64,000 bases of DNA from Agriotes lineatus (lineage: Eukaryota > Arthropoda > Insecta > Coleoptera > Elateridae), in assembly GCA_940337035.1 (NCBI GenBank), contig CALNHX010007553.1, positions 1 to 64,000 on the forward strand, read 5' to 3'. Below are positions 1-9,215 of this stretch, one piece after another. The notes beneath the pieces are model-generated. The model had not been told where the DNA came from and ran no database searches. It saw only the letters and a list, made by a program, of their open reading frames with translations. Position 1 is the first letter of the stretch; each line of letters opens with the position of its first letter. The position numbers and the translations under genes are program-made.

Positions 1-179
1 GAAATTTCAGATGGTCCACTCACGGTTATTGATATTACGGATTTAGAATCTTGAGATTCGGTCGCATCGATAGTCTCCGTGGAATCTTAATTGTTTTGCA
101 AGAAGTGCTTTAAAGATCCAGCCATTTTCAGTTTCTTCTGCTCGCGAAACTTCGCACTTGAAGGTCTCTTTCTTTTATC
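1..179 (-). pseudogene. hAT/ZMYM-like transposase N-terminal exon, partial
   Basis: Read on the minus strand, a pyrimidine run and an AG acceptor (positions 180-181) are followed by a frame opening DKRKRPSSAKFREQ and continuing KMAGSLKHFLQNN. It then has one stop near position 88 and stays open to the window edge. A short basic stretch followed by a hydrophobic helix of the type 'L.HFLQ' is characteristic of the start of hAT-family transposases related to zinc-finger MYM-type proteins. That assignment rests on general resemblance. The apparent splice acceptor suggests an exon of a host-like or domesticated copy, but the stop argues for a relic. The rest of the protein would lie outside the window. 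Confidence 0.4.
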
Positions 180-1080
180 CTGAAAAAACAAATAAATAAT
201 TAGTACTCATGGGAATTAGGAATTAACTTCTAAAGTAAGCACAATAATAAGCACCAAGTTTGCATATTTGAGTAAAAAGCAATTTGTTCGAGCTCTTTCA
301 GCTTAAACCCTTTCAAAAATAAAGGCAGAAAAAATATTAAACTAATTTGATCTAATAGCCCTTAAAAAACCCTACAAAATGGTTTTTTAAAAAGATCGAT
401 AGCATAAAAACTAAGCGAGTTATGGATAAAAAACCAATTACTTTTTTAAACTTGTACATGACATTTCAATTAATAAAAAGATTTTTGGGTAAAAAAAATT
501 AATTATAACCAGTATCCTATAAAGGGTTAATGTTAATAGTATAAAGTAGGGAACACCTACCATTTTTTAAAAAATCAAATCGTTGAAATTGCAGTCAGCA
601 GGTATTCAGCACTTAATTTTTTAGAAAAAAAGTAGTAAACAAAATATTATACAACACAACACTTGACAAAATTAAAATAACTTTAAATGTAAAAATTAAT
701 AGGATTACTTGTTTTTATGCACTTGTTGCACGGTCCAGTGAACTAACCGGTTTAAAAACGCCTCTGGCGATGTATCGCTTTTATAGCGCTCCAGGCATTA
801 TTCATGTCTGAACAGAAAAAATCAAGAAACTACCGCCTGACATGTTGTCGCAACATAGGAATCGGCAGTAACTGGATGATATACTAATAAAATTTTGTGT
901 GTATTTATACCTAATCCTATTTAATTTCTCAACTTTTATTTTAAAATTAATTTTTGTTTTTTGTTTTTTTTTAAAATTTTTTTGCAATTTTTTTTTGGAC
1001 CCTGGGTTTTGGCGCCCCTAAAAGATGACGCCCGTGTGCATTGCACACTTTGCACATATGGTAGCGGGGGCCCTGATAGC
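180..1080. other. AT-rich non-coding stretch
   Basis: No gene is recognisable. The sequence is AT-rich with many A and T runs. The short open frames between about 800 and 1190 on either strand have no recognisable content apart from the hAT piece that starts near 1081. The segment at about 995-1080 is GC-richer and may be part of the same hAT relic. Confidence 0.5.
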
Positions 1081-1331
1081 ATGAGTGTTCCAGATTTGAC
1101 AAGTTTATTCCTACAGAAATATAGTGTTCTCGAAAGCAATTTTGGCGAGATTATTACTGCATTGGTTTTATTCGTGACTCTCCTGTAACATTAACCACAA
1201 TAGAAAGATCATTCAGCAAGTTGAAAGCAATAAAACATTTAAGAAATTCTACGAGCCAAGATAGGCTACATGACCGTTCGGTTTTGTCAATTGAGCAAAA
1301 AGTATCGTCTACAATAGGGATCCTGTTGTAA
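1081..1331 (+). pseudogene. hAT transposase C-terminal (dimerisation) fragment
   Basis: The plus strand encodes the end of a hAT-family transposase. The first part reads MSVPDLTSLFLQKYS and continues to FGEIITALVLFVT. A one-base frame change near 1172 then leads to PVTLTTIERSFSKLKAIK, an arginine-rich segment and LSIEQKV, ending at TAA 1329-1331. The 'ERSFSKLK..K..LR....QDRL..L..LSIE' pattern is the hallmark of the hAT C-terminal dimerisation domain. Only about the last 80 residues remain; the catalytic core is missing. It lies on the opposite strand from the N-terminal-like piece at 1-179, so the two are not one gene in present order. Confidence 0.75.
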
Positions 1332-2255
1332 AAATATTGTGGAACAATTTGCTGTCAATAAGGCAAGAAAGATACATTTTTTATTTCTGATCAATTTATT
1401 TTTACGGCGTTTTACATATATTAATTATACAAATAAATACTAAGTAAGTATTTGTTACCTATTTTGACGTGGGTTCTTAGGATTTTACCTTAATATTATT
1501 TTATTTTATTAGGGTTACCTAGGTAGATATTTCCATCCATCCATCAGTTTTTTTTGTATTTGTGTCTATACCAACTTGAATATTGTATTTAGTTTTATAT
1601 TTTTAATTGATATTTTGTTAGATATGTGTTAAATGTTAGGCATTTACTACTCTATTTCTGTTGGTTATAACATGATGTTATATTTATTTTTTATTAAACG
1701 TTTACTTTGTATACTATAATTCTAAATATACAATTCATTAAGTATATAAGTTTTTTACAAGGGGGAGGGCATTTAAATATTTGCTTAGGGGCCCAACGTG
1801 CTCCTGCACCTCCATTGCGATCTGCAACCTATTTATAGTTTGCTACGTACTATGGTTATTGCCGTCGGTGATTCTTAACATTTGAAATGAAATATTGTAA
1901 CAGTTAGAACAGTAAGTACGCTTTATTTCAGGAGATTGTAATCGTAAACATTCTATAAAAAAGGTGTGTTTATGCAGAACTAATCTTATAATAGAAACAC
2001 TGTGCGTTTAAAGAGTTACGCCAATATTCGTTGAAGGGCTTGAAAAGTATAATTGAGATTGATATCTGATGTTTTATATTTCTGCGCTTCTTTTTACGCA
2101 CATTGTACTTATAGTTTATCGTAAAACAAATTTCACATAATAAAGTCAGTAATAGAAATCATAACTGAAGCAGTGTGCAAATACAATTTTAAAGCGCATG
2201 TAACATAACACACATTTAAATGAAATGTATTCTTTCCGAAACATATTGAGCTTTT
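1332..2255. other. AT-rich non-coding stretch
   Basis: No open frame of interest. A GC-richer patch at about 1760-1830 (runs of GGGG and CCC next to an AT tail) may be the end of the neighbouring hAT element, but I could not find a matching inverted end or an 8-bp duplication. Confidence 0.4.
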
Positions 2256-2267
2256 AAGTTTCTATAG
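2256..2267. repeat. Target-site duplication, left copy (SINE)
   Basis: AAGTTTCTATAG, repeated exactly at 2535-2546. The first three bases could also belong to the GAAG tail of the SINE. Confidence 0.85.
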
Positions 2268-2534
2268 TGAGCGGATGGCGCAGCGAGCAAATGCTCGCCT
2301 CTCAGGCGGCCGGCCCGGGTTCGATTCCCGGTAGATACTATAGATGGATTTTAAAAATCATACGCTCCCCGGCTACCACGCTAACATCTGTGTTAGTCGT
2401 TAACCCCTAATAAGGGAACTCTTCCTCAATTTCGACGGGCAAGGCTAGCCACCTACCCGGCCTAAGGGCAAAGAGGGCTCATAGAACCACTTTGTGGTTA
2501 TAACAGGCCACTGGCCTACAATAAGAGGAAGAAG
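2268..2534 (+). mobile_element. tRNA-derived SINE, complete, with 12-bp target duplication
   Basis: The head (2270-2340) resembles a tRNA: an A-box-like TGGCGCAGCGAG and a perfect B box GGTTCGATTCC, the internal promoter for RNA polymerase III. The 5' and 3' acceptor arms do not pair, so it is not a working tRNA gene. The body holds the block GGCTAGCCAC, shared with the SINE at about 50586. The tail is AATAAGAGGAAGAAGAAG. The element is flanked by identical copies of AAGTTTCTATAG at 2256-2267 and 2535-2546, which fixes both ends and indicates insertion by target-primed reverse transcription. Confidence 0.85.
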
Positions 2535-2951
2535 AAGTTTCTATAGGGTGTCACTATTTTTCTTGTTAAAGTTATTGCTTTGATTATCCATATCTTCGTC
2601 TGGTTAACTGTAGAGAGTAATAATATCACATTTTAAGGGGTCCTATCCAAGCATTATGTGTACCAAATTTGGTTTAAATGGTAACAAAAAGACGATATTT
2701 TTACTTCCTTTTACAATAAAGGAAGTATTGGATTCGCTCCAAAAATTCGAAATTGAGTTTCCAACAGATCTGCTCGTTTAGATTCCCCTGAACAGAAAAA
2801 AAAAAACATATTTTTTGTTCATTGGTCTCTCTGTCTGCGTGTCTGTCTATCTGTCAGTCTGCTTGTCTGTGTATGTGTCTGTGTGTAAACAGAATATCTC
2901 AAAAACTAAAAGAAGTATGGCGTTGAAACTTCATATATAAGTTTTGTGTAC

Positions 2952-4122
2952 TACGAGCCCTAACCACTATACAGTGTGGTCCATTAAGTGTGCAACAAAT
3001 GGGATTTTTTTTTATTAGTTGTACAATCGAAATTTAAATATTGCCAAAAGTTAGTGCATGTTCGATAACCATATCAGATGCCCTTAGAATGGCTTCAAGT
3101 CAAACAATATACAGGGCAGGACAAAAAATATGAAATTCGTTCAAGAACAAAGTTACCTTATTTCAAAAAATATAGCAAAATTTTATTGAGAAAAGTTGTT
3201 TAGAATTATAAGTTATCCTCAAATACAAAGTCACGGCCTCCTATTCGAATTTTGATTCTTTTTTGGAAAATTTTGTATTACCCCCGTATGATACATATTT
3301 TTATTATTTTGATTTTATATGTATTTAAAGTAGCCACAACCATATTCCTTTTAAATAACTTTTAGCAACTTGAAGCGTATTTGTAAAATTTACTTGGATT
3401 TATATTTTTTTAGGTAAGCGTCCACTTCATGTTTGTTGCAACGATATTTAACAGAACTTTAGAATTTCGCAAATATTCTTTTTAACAAGGCAAATGCTTT
3501 ACTAATAATAATTTACATATGAAAAACTCTTAATAAAATCAGAATAAAAATATGTATCATACGGGGATAATACAGAATTTTACAAAAAAACAATCAAAAT
3601 TCGAATAGGAAGCCGTGACTTTGTATTTGAGCATAACTTTTGATTCTAAACAACTTTTCTCAACAAAATTATGCTATATTTTTTGAAATAAGGTAACTTT
3701 ATTCTTGAACGAATTTTATATTTTTTGTCCTGCCCTGTATATTGTTTGACTTAAAGCCATTCTAAGGGCATCTGATATGGTTATCGAACATGCACTAACT
3801 TTTGGCTGTATTTAAATTTCGGTTTTACAACTAATAAAAAAATGTCCCATTTGTTGCACACTTAATGGACCACATTGTATATTCGGCCATTCCAATAATT
3901 TTATTTCCTTCACGTAAAAACAGAATTTTATGATTGAACAAAAAACAATTAAGGTACAACATTTTCTTTTCGTTAAAACATGATAAGAAATATTCGAAAT
4001 CCTTAATCCTTAATCCGCAAATGCGGTGCCTTAATTGTTCTCCGTCCACTCATAAAATCCTGTTTTACATTAGTAGAGTAAAATTATTGAAATGGCCGAA
4101 TATATAGTGGTTAGGGCTCGTA
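2952..4122. mobile_element. TIR element split by a younger MITE
   Basis: The left end TACGAGCCCTAACCACTATA (2952-2971) is the inverse of the right end TATAGTGGTTAGGGCTCGTA (4103-4122). The inverted match continues beyond the younger insertion: TTCGGCCATTCCAATAATTT at about 3881-3900 pairs with about 4083-4102. Without the inner insertion it is only about 260 bp long. A TA duplication is possible. The class is not recognised. Confidence 0.65.
2972..3877. mobile_element. Palindromic MITE, about 0.9 kb, TA target
   Basis: The ends CAGTGTGGTCCATTAAGTGT and the reverse complement of its partner (ACTTAATGGACCACATTG) are inverted. Homology between the arms runs inward for about 300 bp each: ATGGTTATCGAACATGCACT on the right mirrors AGTGCATGTTCGATAACCAT on the left. 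A TA dinucleotide flanks each side (2970-2971, 3878-3879), as in Tc1/mariner-type insertions. No transposase is encoded, so it is non-autonomous. It sits inside the TIR element 2952-4122. Confidence 0.85.
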
Positions 4123-4199
4123 TATAGATGCGACAGCAAGATTTTGAAGAAAATCGCATAACCGGAAGTATGAACTTTTTTCAAACTTTACATTTTTAT

Positions 4200-6480
4200 T
4201 ACATTTTTAAATCCAATTCCTTAAAGGGCAAACGTATATGTAGAATTTGTAATTTTTGAAAATGTTTGACAAATGCTTAAAAATTAAAAATAAAATGTTT
4301 GGCTAATTATAAGATCACTGTAAGAGGAAGCTGTGTGCGTGTATAACACCAGATTTTTTTAGAATACTTAACACCCACCCCATATGTGGAAAGCGATGCA
4401 TTTTTGGACACTTATTTATATGAACTTTTCTGTTTGTTTTTAATATCTGAGTCTATATTAGTTATTTACGATACAAGTGCGTGAAGTTAGTCTTTAGTCA
4501 CGAGTGGGGCAGAGTTGAAACGCGAGTGAGAGAACTTTTAAGCCCCGCGAGTAATTTATTAAAGATGCTTTACGCATGTGCATCCTACAATATTTTATCT
4601 ACGATAGAATCTTGAAAACACGGTAAATATAAAAACATATTTTAATTGTAAATTAGAATTACTGCTTTGATGAGAAAAACGTCATCCTAGTAACCTCTCG
4701 TAAATTTGCGTGGTTAAAGGTAACCATTTTACTACTGACGACGTGACTAATGAAATCATATTATTAAATAGTTGTTTTACAGACTTAAAACTGCCAACTA
4801 AAAGTGGATTTTACACACTGCCGTAGATCGTCAAAACAGCCCTACCGAAGACCTTGTATACACAATGCTTTCTTAAATTATAAATAAATTTCCTGACATA
4901 TTATGCTAATTTAGGTAATGCCTTTTGGTTAGTCAAAGATTGTGTTTTGCTATTATTAAAACTTTTAAAAGCATTTTGCAATATGTTCAAGTTTTCAATA
5001 GTTATTAACATTTAGTAAAACAAAACTTCAAAGTACGCTGGCTGGTATTAAAGCCAGTTTTACACTAGAAAATAACTGAAAGCTATCTCTTAGTAAGCCA
5101 AACCATAGCAGCAATCACTATCGCCTAGTTGAAATTCAGCGCCATGTGAAAGTTGAATCTTTTAGACTGTCACTGATGGGAATCATGTAAACATCTGCCT
5201 ATACCCTTGGAAAGAGCTCTGAATAAAGCAACAAAGTTTGTTCAGAATCTATTTAAATTTTGAGAAGCAAACGAGAAGGCAGATGAAACGATTAATAATG
5301 GACGATCAGTTGCATGGCAAAATTCCTGCGAAAAACTTGATGCAGATGTTAAACAAAGGAAATGGGAAACTTTTCCATATTTATATTAAATTCACTTAGC
5401 CCGCAAAGAACTTCCTGCAAGCAAGTTCGAAGTTATAAAACAGAGTTCAAGTGATCAGCTATTTGTTGAACATGCAAGGCCGTAGACGTAGCAATCCATT
5501 TGGGACGAAGAAAGTTTTATTCCCGAAGGTTCATCTTGCAGACAATAGTTTTTTGTGAGCTTTGGAAAATCGAGACTTTTCAAGTTATTGTAGTTAACAT
5601 ACGCAACTTTTTAAAGGGAGAGATTGTACTAGATCTTTTTAAAAGAATTGCCAACCATGTTTGACAGTTGTGTTTAGCGGTTCGTATTTAAATATAAAAA
5701 AGTGATAGGTATTAGTTTAAACGTTAACCTGTAAATTAAGTACCATTTATTGAAAAACTATTTCTATTGAACTAAAACTAGGTTTGATAAACAAAGCTAC
5801 TGAATTTTCAAAACTTCCCATCTTTGAATACAAATTTTATTTTAGCATTTTACTGATCAAGAATTTATTTCTGGCGTCCCAAGCTTTTATTTCTATGAAA
5901 AATATTCCTTATCCAATTTTCGATTATCTGACATTTCTTGTGTGCATATCACTTTAAATTTAAATACAAACCCTAGTCTTACTCTCGAGGTGGTTTAGTA
6001 AAAAAGAAAATTCGGAAAAATCCAAAGGGAAAGCCGAAAAATTGGAAAATTTTGAAAGTGTGTTTTCATATACACTGTACGACTTTCTATTTGCAGTCAT
6101 ACTTTTATGATTCTGTGCTTAATGGTTTGAAAGGTTTTCCCCATCATGTCATAATCCAAAACAACGTTTGCCGGGTCAGCTAGTTGATAATAATTATTTC
6201 TGAACTTTCTTCTCCAATAATCGTGTGCTCTTTTATCCCTTATCCTTACTAGAAAGCTTCTCCCTTGGCTTAGTTGGTACGTTTAGTTGCCGTGCTTCTT
6301 TGTTTCACTTTTGACAAAGCTCTTATGAAAGTAGGTTCTTCTATCTCAACAATAACAAAGTCAAATCCCGGAAGTCGTTCGTCATATAAAAAACGAATTT
6401 TTCTCTAAAATCTAAAATTCGCTTCCTGCTCTTACTTAAGTAAAAGTTTTTACATAAATACCTGTAGTCTTTTACCTGTC
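4200..6480. other. AT-rich non-coding stretch
   Basis: No gene is recognised. A segment at about 4490-4620 contains TTTAGTCACGAGTGG, close to the TTTAGTCACGAGTTT of the insertion at 32563-32973, so a related repeat relic may be present. The block ACGTTTGCCGGGTCAGCTAG (6165-6184) looks like a repeat terminus but could not be classified. Confidence 0.4.
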
Positions 6481-6481
6481 C

Positions 6482-6860
6482 ATGGACCTCAATACTCCCC
6501 TTTTCCAAGCCAAACGCATCCGGCAGTCTCACAGAAATCTCCCAACGTCCAGACAAAATCCAGTACGAATTCAACCAAACACCAGAAACCGCAAATACTT
6601 CTCAGCCAAACACGACAAGGCACCTACCACTTTTCTCCAACAGAACTGCCAAAAACTGATCAGCAGCAAACGCCTTCCACGTCTTCCTTCCAAAATTCTC
6701 AAGCAACCGACGACTATATGCAAGTTACAACATATCACTTCAATAATAAGTTTGGCGAATTAGAACTCCAGCAGATGGAAAACCTTCTATGCACACCACA
6801 AGATGCTCACTCTGCTAACAAACTCAATGTAAACCACTTCCAGAAAAAGACCATTCTCTG
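6482..6860 (+). other. A/C-rich open stretch, unidentified
   Basis: In contrast to the AT-rich flanks, the plus strand here is rich in A and C and poor in G. One frame is open for 93 codons from 6482 (MDLNTPLFQAKRIRQSHRNL...), and a second frame is open over most of the same interval with a Gln/Thr/Ser/Pro-rich sequence. Such strand-biased, Q/T/P-rich coding is typical of the first ORF (gag-like) of insect LINEs, but no zinc knuckle is visible, so this is only a suggestion. It may equally be non-coding. Confidence 0.25.
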
Positions 6861-7949
6861 CTATCTAATTCATATGATGTAATTGATTGACAATAACCTT
6901 AGTTCTGCATCAAATTGATTTTGTAGAGTATAACTGCATTACATATGGCACTCTCACCATATCCATTTTCTTCCTCATTACCATCTCCACATATCTTTAA
7001 ATTTTTAAAAATTTTATTTTAATTCTCTTCTGACAAATTTTAATTTAATTCACAACCCTTTACATTCCAAACAGATTAAACTTTTTATAAAGGGTTTATT
7101 TTAGAAATTTTGCCGCTTACAAAGGTATTACATGTTTTCTGTAGCAAATTATTTTAGATACTAACAATTATTATTATCTCCTTAGTGATATCGTTTTGCA
7201 TATATTTTAAAGTCCAAGCCTATATAATCTGTATCATATTTGTTTAACACCCACTATGTTGAATGATATTTCTCGAAGAGGTATTTGTCATTAATCCTCC
7301 CTTTTATTTCAGATAATAATTAAATTATGTTAGAATCTTTCTGTTTCTTATATAGCATCATTCAATTGAATTTTAATTCTATTTAATTTCTTTATCAAAT
7401 ATTTATATAATTTTGATATCCTTCTAATACTTAAATTTATCTCTGTAATTTAATACTCTATTCTTTTAACCTTTGTTTAATCTGATATCAAACCCTTACG
7501 CTAAGAACCATTACAGTATATTTTTTTAGATTTTGTTACATTTTAAAATGCATTTACAACAGGTAAAGAATCAAACAGTGCACGCAGGTGGCTTCAGTGG
7601 GACACGGGCGGGTTTCTAGTCAAAAGCGTAGGCCTTACAGAGGTATTTGGCGTCCCCCAACTCAGAAGACAGGGGCGGGATGAAGTCGAAGTCTAGATGG
7701 ATGCATGAACTTACCTTGCCTTCACCTGTTGGTGCTTAATTCGCTCATAAATTGAATTGCATACGGTTGTACAGAGGACAAGTAAACACAATGTTAAAAT
7801 GCAACCTTATATTGGGCATGTAACATATATAAAGAAGTAAAACACCAAACAAGTAAAGGAGTTGTAATATCAGGGTGCTTAAGGGACGTCATATTGAGAA
7901 ATAAGAACATTTCCATAGAAAACAAAACAAATAGCTATTAAGGCAACTA
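6861..7949. other. AT-rich non-coding stretch
   Basis: No gene is recognised. A GC-richer patch at about 7570-7710 (GGTGGCTTCAGTGGGACACG and following) stands out from its surroundings but has no open frame or paired repeat that I can see. Confidence 0.4.
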
Positions 7950-8047
7950 GTGTTTTACAGAGGATTTAAAAATCGAGGTCGATCATGTTAAAATTCGAGC
8001 GAAGCGAGAATTTTATGATCGACCGAGATTTTTAAACTGTAAAACAC
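7950..8047. repeat. Near-perfect inverted repeat (hairpin)
   Basis: GTGTTTTACAG at 7950 is matched by CTGTAAAACAC ending at 8047. Between them AAAATCGAGGTCGATCAT pairs with ATGATCGACCGAGATTTT, leaving a loop around GAGCGAAGCGAG. Arms are about 45 bp. It lies directly next to the minisatellite-bearing element. Confidence 0.8.
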
Positions 8048-8057
8048 GAGTTGGCTT

Positions 8058-8797
8058 CAATATTTTTTCTACAGCCGAGGAGTTTGTTAGCTTAAATGCC
8101 CTCGGGGCTTCGCCCCTCTCCAAAGCGGCCCTCGGGGCTCCACCCCTCTCCCAGGGGGCCCTCGGGACTCCGCTCCTCTCCAAGGGGGCCCTTGGGGCTC
8201 GGCCCCTCTCCAAGGGGGCCCTCAGGGTTCGGCCCCTCTCCAAGGGGGCTCTTGGAGCTCCACCTCTCTCCAAGAGTGCCCTCGGGGCTCCGCCCCTCTC
8301 CAAGGGGGCCATCGGGCTCCGCCCCTCTCCAAGGGGGCCCTGGGGACTCGGCCCTTCTCCAAGGGGGCCCTCAGGGCTCGGCCCCTCTCCAAGGGGGCTC
8401 TTGGAGCTCCGCCCCTCTCTAAGGGGGCCATCGGGGCTCCGCCCCTCTCCAAGGGGGCCTTCGGGACTCGGACCTTCTCCAAGGGGGCCCTCAGGGCTCG
8501 GCCCCTCTCCAAGGGGGCTCTTGGAGCTTCACCCCTCTCCAAGGGGGCCATTGGGGCTCCGCCCCTCTCCAAGGGGGCCATCGGCCTCCGCCCCCCTCCA
8601 ATCGAGCACCCGGGGCTCCGCATACAAATCGGTCCGATATAATAACTGTACTTTTAATCTTCCCAAATAAGGTTTTATAAACTCTTAAAGTACTCCGTGC
8701 TTTAAATGGAATGGCGTGTTTTATAGACAACATAAAGCACGCCGCATATGACCCTTGGAAACAGTTTAAAATCACGGCTGTAGAAAAAATATATAAG
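8058..8797. mobile_element. Possible inverted-end element carrying the minisatellite
   Basis: AATATTTTTTCTACAGCCG on the left (about 8060) is inverted at about 8775-8795 (CGGCTGTAGAAAAAATAT). Related blocks TTTTTCTAC occur at the right end of, and inside, the insertion at 32563-32973, suggesting one repeat family. The interior is almost all minisatellite. No target duplication is recognised, and the limits are approximate. Confidence 0.4.
8098..8612. repeat. 30-bp GC-rich minisatellite, about 17 copies
   Basis: The unit is of the form CCCTCGGGGCTCCGCCCCTC plus TCCAAGGGGG, repeated with small changes at a strict 30-bp spacing. Because 30 is divisible by three, frames stay open: the plus strand can read PSGLRPSPRG repeats and the minus strand APLERGGAPR repeats. 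Copies come in recurring variants (GGAGCTCC, GGGCTCGG, GGACTCGG) that suggest blockwise duplication. I see nothing to suggest that either reading is translated. Confidence 0.9.
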
Positions 8798-9215
8798 GGT
8801 GCTGTAAGGCCGATACTCACATATGCAGCGGAAACTGGAGCCGACACCACTAGAACAAAACAACAACTAGAAGCAACAGAAATGAGAACACTAAAAGCCA
8901 TAACTGGAAAAACATTAAGAGATAGAGTTCCAAGTAGTAAAATACGCCAACGATGCAACATACAGAACATTCGGAAATTTATAAAAAGTAGAAAGACGGA
9001 ATGGACTGCTCATGTGGACAGAATGGACCCTGATCGATAACCAAAAATAGCTAGAGACAACACCCCACATGGCAAAACAAGAGTAGGAAGACCACCTAAA
9101 CAATGGGAACAGACCTGGATCTCAACATCGGTGGAAACACTCTAACCAAACATGAACAAGGCTAACGTTAACGAAACAGGCGCTTCCCTAAATAAAGGAG
9201 GAAAAAGAAGAAGAT
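8790..9215 (+). pseudogene. LINE reverse transcriptase C-terminus, 5'-truncated
   Basis: The frame reads KIYKGAVRPILTYAAETGAD, then EATEMRTLKAITGKTLRDR and WTAHVDRMDPDR with a stop near 9040. After it the same frame continues with GKTRVGRPPKQWEQTW. The 'AVRPILTYAAET', 'EMRTL..I.GKTL.DR' and 'GRPPK.W' signatures mark the thumb and C-terminal region of an insect non-LTR retrotransposon. The polymerase core is absent because of 5' truncation. The 3' end is a purine tail (GGAGGAAAAAGAAGAAG) at about 9200-9215. Confidence 0.8.

Larger units (their letters stand above)
2697..4200. repeat. Outer dispersed repeat hosting nested insertions
   Basis: It begins near a short palindrome (ACTTCCTTTTACAATAAAGG...), includes a GTCT-type microsatellite at about 2820-2886, and resumes after 4122 with the block GATGCGACAGCAAGATTTTG. 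The two halves are separated by the inverted-repeat element at 2952-4122, whose removal would rejoin a CATATATA...TATAGATG context. I recognise it only as repeat-like and cannot assign a class. The outer limits are approximate. Confidence 0.45.

Noticed and set aside
2270..2340. Possible tRNA gene
   Set aside because: A and B boxes are present, but the acceptor arms do not pair, and the unit continues into a body and purine tail inside a 12-bp duplication. It is a SINE head.
6165..6184. Helitron 3' end (CCGGGTCAGCTAG followed by T)
   Set aside because: The CTAG-T style end is suggestive, but I see no clear stem-loop just upstream and no matching 5' TC end, so it is not called.
8098..8612. 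CRISPR-like array
   Set aside because: The 30-bp units are directly adjacent with no unique spacers, and the sequence is eukaryotic. It is a minisatellite.
8491..8970. 159-codon minus-strand open frame
   Set aside because: It joins the antisense of the minisatellite with the antisense of the LINE fragment, so it is not a gene.
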